The position numbers and the translations under genes were made by a program. DNA of 64,000 nucleotides from Brevundimonas fluminis (GTDB lineage: Bacteria; Pseudomonadota; Alphaproteobacteria; Caulobacterales; Caulobacteraceae): the NCBI RefSeq assembly GCF_003934285.1, contig NZ_RQWJ01000005.1:62001-126000 (forward strand), written 5' to 3'. Every line of letters begins with the position of its first letter. The first letter of the stretch is position 1. Below the pieces are notes generated by a model. It was not told the origin of the DNA and ran no database searches. It saw only the letters and a program-made list of their open reading frames with translations. Positions 53,522-61,621 of the stretch are shown here, piece after piece.

Positions 53522-54088
53522 TTATGGCCGGAGGGTGCGGAAGGTCACGGAATAGCGCAACGCCGCGCCCGGCGCGATGGAGTGCTGCCACCGCGTCCGC
53601 GCCGGCCCGTCGAGCAGATAGGCGGAGCGCGGCTCGACCGTCAGCGCCGCCCGTCGCCAGCGCTCGCCCTCGCGCAGCCGGAAGCGCAAGTTCGCCGGAG
53701 CGCCGAACGACAGGCCGACGACCCTGTCGAACTCCGGGCGGTCGCGGTGCCAGCCGATGCCGGCGCCGGGGGCGTACTCCGTGACCAGCACGTGACCGAA
53801 AGCCTCGGGCGCGACGCCCGCGAACGCGGCCGCCGCCTCCCGCGCCGGTTCGAGGAGGGCGGGAAGCGGAGCCGCGTCACGCAGGCGAGACGCGCTGAAG
53901 TCATAGCGCGCGCCATAGGACACGATGCGGCGCAGGCCCTTGAAGCCGTGGAAGTCGAAGGCCTGGAACGGCAGGTCGGCGAACCCGGCCATGATCGCCC
54001 CCGCCGCGTCGGGCGGCAGGACGCCCTCCGCATAGGTCAGCCCCCCAGGCAGGACGGGCGGCGCGGCGAACAGATCGGACTGGGCCAT
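53522..54088 (-). CDS. alkB: AlkB-type 2-oxoglutarate/Fe(II) dioxygenase
   Basis: AlkB removes methyl groups from 1-methyladenine and 3-methylcytosine in nucleic acids. The 188-residue protein has the Fe ligands His114 and Asp116 in GWHRDRPEF and His169 in RWQHSIAP, and the 2-oxoglutarate-binding segment LRYSVTFR (Arg178 and Arg184). The region LTYAEGVLPPDAAGAIM is the typical N-terminus. I chose the ATG at 54088; reading upstream from it runs through tRNA-Leu. The gene starts 26 bp after the tRNA 3' end. Confidence 0.93.
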   Translation of the reverse strand: MAQSDLFAAPPVLPGGLTYAEGVLPPDAAGAIMAGFADLPFQAFDFHGFKGLRRIVSYGARYDFSASRLRDAAPLPALLEPAREAAAAFAGVAPEAFGHVLVTEYAPGAGIGWHRDRPEFDRVVGLSFGAPANLRFRLREGERWRRAALTVEPRSAYLLDGPARTRWQHSIAPGAALRYSVTFRTLRP

Positions 54089-54114
54089 GGCGGCTGAACG
54101 CCCGGCCGGGCCGA

Positions 54115-54199
54115 TGGTGCGAGCGGCGGGGGTCGAACCCGCATGACCGAAGTCGAGGGATTTTAAGTCCCTTGCGTCTACCAGTTTCGCCACGCTCGC
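54115..54199 (-). tRNA. tRNA-Leu (anticodon UAA)
   Basis: The 85-nt tRNA has a 7-bp acceptor stem (GCGAGCG / CGCTCGC), an anticodon loop CTTAAAA with anticodon UAA (at 54163-54165), a long class II variable arm, GGTTCGACCCC T-arm sequence and encoded CCA. It is flanked closely by the M28 peptidase stop (6 bp upstream) and by alkB (26 bp downstream), all on the minus strand. Confidence 0.97.
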
Positions 54200-54205
54200 C
54201 GAGGG

Positions 54206-55621
54206 CTACTGCGCCGGACGCAAGGCCCTGAAGTCCACATCGGAGTTGGCCAGCAGCCACAGAAAGGCGGCCCAGGCGGCGACGTTCTGGTCCATGGCCT
54301 CGGGATCGATCCGGTCCAGCACGTCGTCGGCGGTGTGGTGCCAGTCGAAATAGTCGGTGCCGTCCTGGTTCAGGCGGAAGGCCGGGACGCCCATCGCGAC
54401 GGTCGGGCCGGTGTCGGGCCCGCCGCCGGTCGCCGGCGCGCCGTCCCAGATGATGCCCAGCGGCGCCAGCACGGCCATGGCCGCCTTCTGGAAGTCGGTG
54501 CTTCCCGCACCCGCCGGCAGGGCCAGGCTGTAGATTGGTCCGGCGCCGAAGTCGCTCTCGCTGATGGCGACGTGGTTCGGCATCGCGTCGCGGCGGCGCT
54601 CGGCATAGAAGCGGGCGCCGGCCAGGCCCTGCGCGGGCGGCGGCTGGCTGACTTCTTCCGCGCCCCACCAGACCACGCGGATCGTGCGGCGCGGCTTGAC
54701 CGGCATGTCGGCGATCAGGGCCAGGGCCGCGGCGGTGATGGCCACGCCCGCGCCGTCGTCGATGGCGCCCGTGCCGAGGTCCCAGCTGTCGAGGTGCCCA
54801 CCGATGACGATGACCTCGTCGGGGTTCGTGCCGACCACTTCTCCGATGACGTTCTGGGACTTGCTCTCGCGACCGTATCCGCTGGTGGAGGTCAGGCGCA
54901 GGCGGATCGGCTGGTCGGAACGGGCCACGATGCGGCGCACCTGATCGGCGTCGGGCGGGCTCATGGCGAAGGCCGGCACCTGCCCCTCGCCCACCGTGGT
55001 GGCGCCGGCGTGGGCGAAGCGGTGGTCGTGGGTTCCCAACGACCTCAGCACGAAGGCGACCGCGCCACGCTTGCCGGCCTCGATCGGCCCGCGCCCGCGG
55101 ATCGGCGAGGTGGCGCCGTAGCCCCGCCCGTCCTGGGCCTGCACCGTGTCCTGCAGCACCATGGCGATCTTGCCGGTCAGGGAGCCTTCTGGCGCGTCCA
55201 GCAGTTGCTGGAACGTCTCGAACACCACGACCTCGCCCTCGACGCCGCCGCGCGGCGTGGCGGGCGAGCCGCCGAGAGCCACCACCACCAGCGGCTGCGG
55301 GAAGGGCGCGAGGATTTCGGCGGAAGCCGTGCCCCGCTCCCAGTACGCCAGCGGAAAGCTCTCGATTTCGACGTTGGCGAAGCCCAGCTCGCGGAACAGT
55401 TCCGCGCCCCAGGCGGCCGAGGCCTGTTCGGACGGCGAGCCGGCGAGACGAGGGCCGAACCGCGTGGTCAGGTCGCTGACGATCTCATAGCCGGCATTGT
55501 CGGCCAAAGCCCGGTCGCGCAGCTGGACGGCCTGGGCCACGACCTCGGGCGACTGGGACAGGGCGGGCGTCGCGGCCAGCGTCAGGGCGGACAGGGCGAC
55601 GGCGGCGAACGATCGGATCAA
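54206..55621 (-). CDS. exported M28 family peptidase
   Basis: The 471-residue precursor has a signal peptide (FAAVALSALTLAATPALSQ) and a zinc aminopeptidase-like M28 domain. A PA-like insert (about 110-220) precedes the catalytic part. Metal ligands lie in VIGGHLDSWDLGTGAIDDGAG (His, Asp), WGAEEVS (Glu), ESDFGAGP and DWHHTADDVLDRID (His). It probably degrades peptides in the periplasm or outside. The start is TTG at 55621, with GGAGGA 7 nt upstream; no in-frame ATG lies nearby. The stop lies 6 bp before the tRNA. Confidence 0.93.
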   Translation of the reverse strand: MIRSFAAVALSALTLAATPALSQSPEVVAQAVQLRDRALADNAGYEIVSDLTTRFGPRLAGSPSEQASAAWGAELFRELGFANVEIESFPLAYWERGTASAEILAPFPQPLVVVALGGSPATPRGGVEGEVVVFETFQQLLDAPEGSLTGKIAMVLQDTVQAQDGRGYGATSPIRGRGPIEAGKRGAVAFVLRSLGTHDHRFAHAGATTVGEGQVPAFAMSPPDADQVRRIVARSDQPIRLRLTSTSGYGRESKSQNVIGEVVGTNPDEVIVIGGHLDSWDLGTGAIDDGAGVAITAAALALIADMPVKPRRTIRVVWWGAEEVSQPPPAQGLAGARFYAERRRDAMPNHVAISESDFGAGPIYSLALPAGAGSTDFQKAAMAVLAPLGIIWDGAPATGGGPDTGPTVAMGVPAFRLNQDGTDYFDWHHTADDVLDRIDPEAMDQNVAAWAAFLWLLANSDVDFRALRPAQ

Positions 55622-55680
55622 GGCGCATCCTCCAGCGAGGACGCAGGCGTAGCGCGATCCGTCGCCGGACGGAACGGGGA

Positions 55681-55920
55681 TCAGCCGTTCTGGAAATAGG
55701 GCTCCACCGGCCCCTGCAGCTTGACCGTCAGGGCCTTGCCGCGACGATCGACCCGGTTGCCGACGGCCAGGCGGACCCAGCTTTCGGACACGCAGTATTC
55801 CTCGACGTTGGTCTTTTCCTCGCCCTTGAAGCGGACGCCCACGCCGCGCGCCAGCACGTCGGCGTCGTGGAAGGGGCTGTCGGGATCGACGGACAGGCGG
55901 TCGGGAGGCGTGTCGGACAT
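55681..55920 (-). CDS. DUF3297 family protein
   Basis: The 79-residue protein matches DUF3297: MSDTPPDRLSVDPDSPFHDADVLARGVGVRFKG, then VEEYCVSESWVRLAVGNRVDRRGKALTVKL. It is small, soluble and probably cytoplasmic. Function unknown. It lies between the M28 gene (59 bp) and the flagellar gene cluster (64 bp) on the same strand. Confidence 0.9.
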   Translation of the reverse strand: MSDTPPDRLSVDPDSPFHDADVLARGVGVRFKGEEKTNVEEYCVSESWVRLAVGNRVDRRGKALTVKLQGPVEPYFQNG

Positions 55921-55984
55921 GGCGGCGCGGTCTCAAGCAAAGGGTCGGGGCGGACGCATAGCCGCCCCTCGCGTTCACGCCAAC

Positions 55985-56893
55985 CTATTCGACCGACTGG
56001 CGGGGTCGCTGGGGCGGCTCTGCGGAAGAGGCGGCGGGCGCGGTCTGCGGCTGGGACCGGGCGGGCGTGCTCTGCGGCGGCCGGCTCTGGCTGCGGCGCG
56101 GCGTCGGCGCCGGTCGCGTCGATTGCTGGCGCGCCGGGGAAGTCGCGGCGCGCTGGGCCGGCGGCGGGGCCGTCGTCGTGGCGGCCGGCGGCGTGCCAGC
56201 GCCGGACGCGGGGGTCGTCGCCGCGGGCGTCGTGGGCGGGGCCGAGGCCGGCGCCGTCGCGGCGGCGGCGCGGGCTGCCAGCGGCGCGGACTGGAATCGG
56301 GCCGCCAGCTTCTCCGTCAGGGCGCGGGCCTGGGCCGGCGGCATCTGGGCCATGATGGCGGCCAGGGTGCGCGGCCGCATCGCCGCCGCGACCGGCAGCA
56401 GCACCGAATCGTCCAGCTGGGTGAAGACGGCCGCGGCCTCACGGGGACGCATGGCGGAATAGACGGCGACCAGGCGGTCGGTCTCGGCCTTGGCCTTCTC
56501 GTCGACCTGGCCCAGCAGGCCCTCGACCTCGCCCTTCACCTTCTCGAGTTCGGCCGTCTGTTCGGCCAGCTTCTGCTCGGCGGCGGCCAGCAGGGGCAGC
56601 ATGGTGGCGAAGTCGGCGTCGCGGGCGTCGAGCTCCTTGCGGCGATCTCCCAGAGACGAGATCACGCGCAGTTCGGCGGGCGAGATGCCGATCTGGGCCG
56701 CCAGCTGCTCCTCCGACAGGGCGCAGACGGCCGTCGCAGAGTTGGCGTTCGCCGTCGCGGCGGCCGGCGCGGCCTCTTCGGCCCACGCCACCGCCCCCTC
56801 GAACAGGCCCGGCGCCACGCCGACGGCGCGGACCAGGATGACGCCGCCCACGGCGACGGCGGCGAGGGGCAGGATGCGGGGCAGCTTGCTCAT
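55985..56893 (-). CDS. motE: MotE-like flagellar protein
   Basis: The 302-residue protein has an N-terminal hydrophobic segment (LPLAAVAVGGVILVRAVGV), then a coiled coil (AEQKLAEQTAELEKVKGEVEGLLGQ) and a helical MgtE-N-like region (IYSAMRPREAAAVFTQLDDSVLLPVAAAMRPRTLAAIMAQM). A long Pro/Ala/Thr-rich C-terminal tail (about 205-302) is unusual. MotE is the chaperone for MotC in the alphaproteobacterial motor. Position in fliL-fliM-DUF6468-motE supports this, although the tail differs in length and the match is moderate. Confidence 0.78.
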   Translation of the reverse strand: MSKLPRILPLAAVAVGGVILVRAVGVAPGLFEGAVAWAEEAAPAAATANANSATAVCALSEEQLAAQIGISPAELRVISSLGDRRKELDARDADFATMLPLLAAAEQKLAEQTAELEKVKGEVEGLLGQVDEKAKAETDRLVAVYSAMRPREAAAVFTQLDDSVLLPVAAAMRPRTLAAIMAQMPPAQARALTEKLAARFQSAPLAARAAAATAPASAPPTTPAATTPASGAGTPPAATTTAPPPAQRAATSPARQQSTRPAPTPRRSQSRPPQSTPARSQPQTAPAASSAEPPQRPRQSVE

Positions 56894-56909
56894 GCGGGAA
56901 CGCGTCCGG

Positions 56910-57443
56910 TCAGGCGGCGAAAAGGTCGTCGTCCTGGGCTCGCACGGTCCGGTTAGGGATCCGTTCGGACACAGGGTTAGCGGTCATGGCGCGCACGATG
57001 GCGGCGACGTCGTCCCGGCCGGCCCCGGCGCCCGGTCCGGCCAGGGCCTGAATGCGCTGGGCCAGAGAGGCCATGCGGTCGGCGGGTTCGGGCGAGGTGG
57101 CCGCAGGCGCAGGCCTTTCGACGCGGCGCGCGGCGGCCGGCGGCGCGGCGGGGTGGCGCTCGGGCAGGTCCCCTCCCCGTGCGATCAGCTTCTCCAGCTC
57201 GCCCTTGAGCTCGCGCGCCCTGACGATGCGGTCGTGCAGCAGGTCGGTCTCCTGTCCCGCCGCACGGAGGGAGGCCAGCGCGGCCTCGGCGCGGCCGGCC
57301 GCCTCGTTCAGCTCGGTCACCGCCCCGGCGAAGGCCAGCTGGCCCTCGCGCAGGACCTTCAGCCGACGCTCCAGCCGGACGCCGAAGCCGACGGCGCAGA
57401 CCAACAGCAGCATCAGGACCGAATCCATGACCAGACCGATCAT
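56910..57443 (-). CDS. DUF6468 family protein of the flagellar operon
   Basis: The 177-residue protein begins with an N-terminal transmembrane helix (VMDSVLMLLLVCAVGFGVRL) followed by a long coiled coil (LKVLREGQLAFAGAVTELNEAAGRAEAALASLRAAG and ELKGELEKLI). It matches the DUF6468 pattern, a family that follows fliM in Caulobacterales. It overlaps the fliM stop by one base. Role in motor assembly is inferred from context. Confidence 0.8.
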   Translation of the reverse strand: MIGLVMDSVLMLLLVCAVGFGVRLERRLKVLREGQLAFAGAVTELNEAAGRAEAALASLRAAGQETDLLHDRIVRARELKGELEKLIARGGDLPERHPAAPPAAARRVERPAPAATSPEPADRMASLAQRIQALAGPGAGAGRDDVAAIVRAMTANPVSERIPNRTVRAQDDDLFAA

Positions 57444-58504
57444 CAGAAACCTCCCTTGGTCAGACCGGCCGCGGCGTCTTTCGAGATCGGGCGTTCGACC
57501 CGGACCGCGATGTGCGCGCCCTTTCGGCCCATCTTGCCGACGGTTAGCGGGATCTGGCCGGCGCGGATCGAGACGTCGCTGTCCGGCGTGGCGTTCAGCA
57601 TCAGGGTGTCGCCGACCTTGAGATTCAACACCTCGGACAGCGGAACCTGGTGCTCGTCCAGGACCGCACGGACCTCGGTCTGGGTCGTCCAGAGCTCGCT
57701 GGCCAGGTGGCCTTCCCAGATGTTGTCGCGCCCGAACTTCTCGCCCATGAACTGCTGCAGCAGCATCTTGCGGATGGGCTCCAGCGTCGCATAGGGCAGC
57801 AGCAGCTCGATGCGCCCGCCGCGGTCCTCCATGTCGACGCGCAGCTTCACCAGAATGGCGGCGTTGGCGGGCCGGGCGATGGCGGCGAAACGCGGATTGG
57901 TCTCCAGCCGGTCGAGGTTGAAGTGCACCGGCGTCAGCGGCTCGAACGCCTGCTGGGCGTCGTGCAGCACGACCTCGACCATGCGCTGGACCAGCACCCG
58001 CTCGATGGTGGTGTAGGGCCGGCCCTCGATGCGCAGGGCGGCGGTGCCGCGCCGGCCGCCCAGCAGCACGTCGACGATCGAATAGATCAGGTTGGAATCG
58101 ACCGTCAGCAGGCCGTAGTTGTCCAGCTCCTCCGCCCGGAACACCGCCAGGATGGCCGGCAGCGGGATCGAGTTCAGATAGTCGCCGAAACGGATCGACG
58201 AGATGTTGTCCAGCGACACCTCGACGTTGTCCGATGTGAAGTTGCGCAGGGACGTCGTCATCAGCCGCACGAGGCGGTCGAAGACGATCTCCAGCATCGG
58301 CAGCCGCTCGTACGACACGAGGGCCGAGTTGATGATGGCGCGGATGCCGGTGCGGTCCGACGCGTCGTCATCGCCCAGGTCGAACCCAAGAAGGCTGTCG
58401 ATCTCGTCCTGGTTCAGCACGCGCTCGGGCACCAGCCCGCCGCGGTCGGGCTCCCCGCCGAACGGGTCCGAGGTTTCCAGATTCTCTGCGGTCGCCGCGC
58501 TCAC
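57443..58504 (-). CDS. fliM: flagellar motor switch protein FliM
   Basis: FliM forms the C-ring with FliG and FliN and binds phosphorylated CheY. The 353-residue protein has VLNQDEIDSLLGF near the N-terminus, the CheY-P peptide. The middle domain includes LPMLEIVFDRLVRLMTTSLRNFTS and FGDYLNSIP, and the C-terminal SpoA domain includes GDTLMLNATPDSDV. The start is GTG at 58504, overlapping the fliL stop by 4 bp. The operon is fliL-fliM-DUF6468-motE. CtrA control is likely from the upstream box. Confidence 0.96.
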   Translation of the reverse strand: MSAATAENLETSDPFGGEPDRGGLVPERVLNQDEIDSLLGFDLGDDDASDRTGIRAIINSALVSYERLPMLEIVFDRLVRLMTTSLRNFTSDNVEVSLDNISSIRFGDYLNSIPLPAILAVFRAEELDNYGLLTVDSNLIYSIVDVLLGGRRGTAALRIEGRPYTTIERVLVQRMVEVVLHDAQQAFEPLTPVHFNLDRLETNPRFAAIARPANAAILVKLRVDMEDRGGRIELLLPYATLEPIRKMLLQQFMGEKFGRDNIWEGHLASELWTTQTEVRAVLDEHQVPLSEVLNLKVGDTLMLNATPDSDVSIRAGQIPLTVGKMGRKGAHIAVRVERPISKDAAAGLTKGGF

Positions 58505-59139
58505 TGGACCAGCATCTCCTCGATAAGCACGGCGTCGATCTTGCCGGGCGCCAGGATCAGATTGACGCGGCGAGCCAGTTCGGAGCGCAGCTGGAAGCTG
58601 GCGGCCGAGCCCTGCAGCTCCTCCGGGCGCAGCTCCCGCAGGAAGGCCTGCAGCATGTCGTGCAGGCGCGGCATCTGGGACTGGATGACCTCGGCCTGGT
58701 GGGCGTCGGACATCTCCAGGGTCAGCTTCAGCTTCAGAAAGGTCGGGCGGCCGTCGGAGGCCTGCACGTTCACGACCATGTCGGGCAGCGTCAGGAAGGT
58801 GACGCCGTCGGGGCCCTCGGTGATCTTGCCCAGGGCCGGATCGGCCTCCGCCTCCCCCCCCTTGCCGTGCCCGCCCTTGGCGTCCTTCTTCTCGTCCTTC
58901 TTGCCGTGATCGCCGCCCTTTGCCTCGCCGTGGCCTTCCCCGGCGGCGGCCGGCTTGGGCTGCATCAGGAAGAAGGCCGCGCCGCCCCCGCCGCCCAGCA
59001 GGAGGACGCCGGCGCCGATGGCGATGAACAGGATCGGCAGCTTCTTCTTCTTCGGCGCGGCTTCGCCGTCGACGGCCCCCTCGCCCTCGACGACCGCGGG
59101 GACGTCCGCCCCGCCCTTCTTCTTGCCGAACTTCAGCAT
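58501..59139 (-). CDS. fliL: flagellar basal body protein FliL
   Basis: FliL is an inner-membrane protein around the stator. The 212-residue protein has one transmembrane helix (LPILFIAIGAGVLLLGGGGGAAFFLM), a His/Gly/Lys-rich linker and the FliL domain with LPDMVVNVQASDGRPTFLKLKLTLEMSDA and LNLILAPGKIDAVLIEEMLVQ-type ending. The start is uncertain: ATG 59139 (MLKFGKKKGG) fits a transcript beginning downstream of the CtrA-like box, while ATG 59169 would lie where the -10 should be. It overlaps fliM by 4 bp. Confidence 0.93.
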   Translation of the reverse strand: MLKFGKKKGGADVPAVVEGEGAVDGEAAPKKKKLPILFIAIGAGVLLLGGGGGAAFFLMQPKPAAAGEGHGEAKGGDHGKKDEKKDAKGGHGKGGEAEADPALGKITEGPDGVTFLTLPDMVVNVQASDGRPTFLKLKLTLEMSDAHQAEVIQSQMPRLHDMLQAFLRELRPEELQGSAASFQLRSELARRVNLILAPGKIDAVLIEEMLVQ

Positions 59140-59184
59140 CGAATCCGCCCGCACCGTTCCGTCGGTCATTTCGGCCGGACTTGG

Positions 59185-59199
59185 TTAACGCGCCGTTTA
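59185..59199 (-). promoter_or_regulatory. CtrA-like box at the fliL promoter
   Basis: On the minus strand the site reads TAAAC-GGCGCG-TTAAC, one mismatch from TTAAC-N6-TTAAC. In Caulobacter the fliL-type class II flagellar promoters are activated by CtrA. It sits where it would cover the -35 of a fliL promoter starting at about 59157. The GCGCCG/GCGACG core is shared with the box at 10833. Confidence 0.6.
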
Positions 59200-59202
59200 G
59201 AA

Positions 59203-59219
59203 CCGGCAGAAGCTGCCGG
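59203..59219. promoter_or_regulatory. perfect palindrome between fliL and flgF, possible FlbD/ftr-like site
   Basis: CCGGCAG and CTGCCGG are perfect 7-bp arms around AAG. The palindrome lies 52 nt before the -24 of the flgF promoter and just beyond the CtrA box, the right distance for an activator such as FlbD. The resemblance to the ftr element is from memory only. Confidence 0.45.
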
Positions 59220-59270
59220 GCGCCGACGTCGCGATCCCGCGCTGATCCAGCGAATCCGGGGCCGGCCATG

Positions 59271-59286
59271 TTGGCACGGGCATTGC
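59271..59286 (+). promoter_or_regulatory. sigma-54 promoter for flgF
   Basis: TTGGCAC-GGGCA-TTGC matches the sigma-54 -24/-12 consensus TGGCAC-N5-TTGC without mismatch. Transcription would start at about 59298, giving a leader of about 16 nt before the flgF GTG. This fits class III control of flgF-flgG-flgA-flgH. Confidence 0.9.
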
Positions 59287-59313
59287 GACGAGGTTGTGCG
59301 AAAGGAGCCGCCC

Positions 59314-60051
59314 GTGGAAAACGCCGCCTACGTCGGACTGTCCCGCCAGATGACCCTGCGCCGCGAACTCGACGTCGTGGCGAACAACATCGCCAACGCC
59401 GAAACGACCGGCTTCAAGGTCGAACAGCTCCTTGTCGGCACCGAGGTGGGCGAGCGCGCCCGCAACGATTCGGTCCGACCGGGCGTCAGCTTCGTGCTGG
59501 ATCAGGGTCTGGGCCGCGACTATTCGCAGGGCGCCCTGGAGCAGACCGACCGCACCCTGGACTTCGCCATCGAGGGCGAGGGCGCCTTCTTCGTGGTGCA
59601 GGACGGGGCGGGCGAGGCCTACACCCGCGACGGCGCCTTCACCCTGGACCCCGAGGGCCGGCTGGTCAGCGGCCAGGGGCGGCCTGTTCTCGGCAACGGC
59701 CAGGAGATAGTGCTGGACCCCGCGCTGGGCTCGCCCTCGGTGGCCGCCGACGGGACCATCAGCCAGAACGGCGTGCAGATCGGTCGGCTGACGGCCGTCC
59801 GCTTCGACACCCTTTCGGTGCTCGAGAAGGGCGGCGACGGCCTGTACCGCAACACCTCCAACGCCCAGCCCGTCGAGGCCGCGGACGTCCGCATCCATCA
59901 GGGAATGCTGGAGGGATCGAACGTCAATCCAATCCTTGAGATCACCAATCTGATCGAGATCCAGCGCGCCTACGAGCGGATCACGAAGATGATCGAAAAC
60001 GCCAACGACCTGTCGCGCCGCTCCGTCGAGCGGCTGGGCAAGGTCAACTAA
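59314..60051 (+). CDS. flgF: flagellar proximal rod protein FlgF
   Basis: FlgF is a rod protein of the flagellar basal body, exported through the type III apparatus. The 245-residue protein begins VENAAYVGLSRQMTLRRELDVVANNIANAETTGFKVEQ, the rod signature. It ends EITNLIEIQRAYERITKMIENAND and RLGKVN. GTG at 59314 has AAAGGAG 7 nt upstream. It is the first gene of flgF-flgG-flgA-flgH behind the sigma-54 promoter. Confidence 0.96.
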   Translation: MENAAYVGLSRQMTLRRELDVVANNIANAETTGFKVEQLLVGTEVGERARNDSVRPGVSFVLDQGLGRDYSQGALEQTDRTLDFAIEGEGAFFVVQDGAGEAYTRDGAFTLDPEGRLVSGQGRPVLGNGQEIVLDPALGSPSVAADGTISQNGVQIGRLTAVRFDTLSVLEKGGDGLYRNTSNAQPVEAADVRIHQGMLEGSNVNPILEITNLIEIQRAYERITKMIENANDLSRRSVERLGKVN

Positions 60052-60066
60052 GAGAGGGAGCCCACC

Positions 60067-60855
60067 ATGCGCGCTCTTCGCACAGCCGCCTCGGGCATGG
60101 CCGCCCAGCAGACGAACGTGGAGGTCATCTCCAACAACATCGCCAACATGAACACGGTGGGCTTCAAGCGTCAGCGCGCCGAGTTCCAGGACCTGCTGTA
60201 CCACAACGTCGAACGCATGGGCGCGACCTCATCCAGCGCCGGAACCGTGGTGCCGACCGGCATCCAGATCGGCGCGGGCGTGAAGACCGGTTCGGTCTAT
60301 CGCATCACCGAGCAGGGCACGCCGACGCAGACCGGCAACCGCTTCGACCTGGCCATCGACGGCAAGGGCTATTTCCAGATCACCCTGCCCTCGGGCGAGA
60401 CCGCCTTCACGCGGGCGGGCAATCTGAGCCTGAACGGCGAGGGCCAGATCGTCACCGACGACGGCTATCTCCTGGAACCCGCCATCAGCATTCCGCAGGA
60501 CGCGGTCGACGTGTCGATCTCCAAGTCGGGCGAGGTCCAGGTGATCGTCTCGGGCAGCCCGGAACCGCAGGTCGTCGGCACGATCCAGATCGCCACCTTC
60601 TTCAACGAGGCCGGTCTGGAGGCCGTCGGCGACAACCTGCTGCTGGAAACGGCCGCCTCCGGCCCGGCCACCGTCGGCACGCCCGGCGACCCCGGCTTCG
60701 GCCAGCTGCTGCAGGGCTACACCGAGGCGTCGAACGTGGACGCCGTGTCCGAGATCAGCGCCCTGATCATCGCCCAGCGCGCCTATGAGATGAACTCCAA
60801 GGTCATCTCCACCGCCGACGAGATGATGGCCGTCTCGGCGCAGGTGAAGTCGTGA
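60067..60855 (+). CDS. flgG: flagellar distal rod protein FlgG
   Basis: FlgG is the distal rod protein. The 262-residue protein begins MRALRTAASGMAAQQTNVEVISNNIANMNTVGFKRQRAEFQDLLY and ends EISALIIAQRAYEMNSKVISTADEMM. Length is exactly that of the family. AGGGAG precedes the ATG. It follows flgF by 15 bp and overlaps flgA by 4 bp. Confidence 0.97.
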   Translation: MRALRTAASGMAAQQTNVEVISNNIANMNTVGFKRQRAEFQDLLYHNVERMGATSSSAGTVVPTGIQIGAGVKTGSVYRITEQGTPTQTGNRFDLAIDGKGYFQITLPSGETAFTRAGNLSLNGEGQIVTDDGYLLEPAISIPQDAVDVSISKSGEVQVIVSGSPEPQVVGTIQIATFFNEAGLEAVGDNLLLETAASGPATVGTPGDPGFGQLLQGYTEASNVDAVSEISALIIAQRAYEMNSKVISTADEMMAVSAQVKS

Positions 60856-61607
60856 TCCGCGCCCTGATCGCCGCTGCGGCCCTGCTGGTCTCCGGGCCGG
60901 CCCTCGCCTCCGACGTCACGCTGAAGGCCAATCCGGTCGACGACGACGGTCAGGTCACCCTGGGCGAGGTGTTCGACGGCGCCGGGTCGGCGGCGTCCGT
61001 GGTCGTGGCCCGCCGCGTCGGGCCGACGGTCGTGATCGAGGCCGGCACGCTGCAGGCCAGCGCGCGCCGCGCCGGGCTGATCTGGGCCAATCCGCAGGGG
61101 CTGCGGCGCGTCGTGGTGCGCGAAGGGGCCCCGGCCGCCTCCGGCCCCGTCGGCGCCGCCCCTTCCGCACGCCGCGCCGGACCGACCGTCGAGGCGCTGA
61201 CCTATGCGCGCAGCATCGCCGCCGGCGAGGTGATCCAGCCCGAGGACGTGATCTGGGCGCCGATGCAGAACCATCTCGTTCCCGCCGGCGCGCCGCAGGA
61301 CGTCGACGCCGTCGTCGGCATGTCGGCCCGCCGCGCCCTGCGCTCCGGCGCCGCGGTCCAGCCCAACGATCTGACGGCTCCGAAAGTGATCAGCCGCAAC
61401 GAGATGGTCACCGTCACCTACTCCGCCCCGGGGGTCACCCTGACCGTCACGGGCCGGGCCCAACGCGACGCCGCGCGCGGCCAGCCGGTGGCGATCACCA
61501 ATCTGCAGTCGGGCCGCACCATCGACGCGGTCGCCGTCGGCCCCGGCCGTGCCGTGACCGGCCCCGCCGCCCAGGCCGCCCGTTCCAATCCCCAAGCGTT
61601 CCAGTGA
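60852..61607 (+). CDS. flgA: flagellar P-ring assembly chaperone FlgA
   Basis: FlgA is the periplasmic chaperone for P-ring assembly. The 251-residue precursor has a signal peptide (LIAAAALLVSGPALAS). The SAF-like part includes YARSIAAGEVIQPEDVIWAPM, MSARRALRSGAAVQPNDL, the switch region MVTVTYSAPGVTLTVTGRAQ and DAARGQPVAITNLQSG, all typical of FlgA. GTG overlaps the flgG stop (GTGA). It is between flgG and flgH. Confidence 0.93.
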   Translation: MIRALIAAAALLVSGPALASDVTLKANPVDDDGQVTLGEVFDGAGSAASVVVARRVGPTVVIEAGTLQASARRAGLIWANPQGLRRVVVREGAPAASGPVGAAPSARRAGPTVEALTYARSIAAGEVIQPEDVIWAPMQNHLVPAGAPQDVDAVVGMSARRALRSGAAVQPNDLTAPKVISRNEMVTVTYSAPGVTLTVTGRAQRDAARGQPVAITNLQSGRTIDAVAVGPGRAVTGPAAQAARSNPQAFQ

Positions 61608-61621
61608 TGGGAAGTCCGCAC

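Noticed and set aside
54115..54193. A minus-strand reading frame upstream of alkB coding for MAKLVDARDLKSLDFG and so on
   Set aside because: This peptide is the translation of the tRNA-Leu gene, a known artefact in gene calling. alkB starts at 54088.
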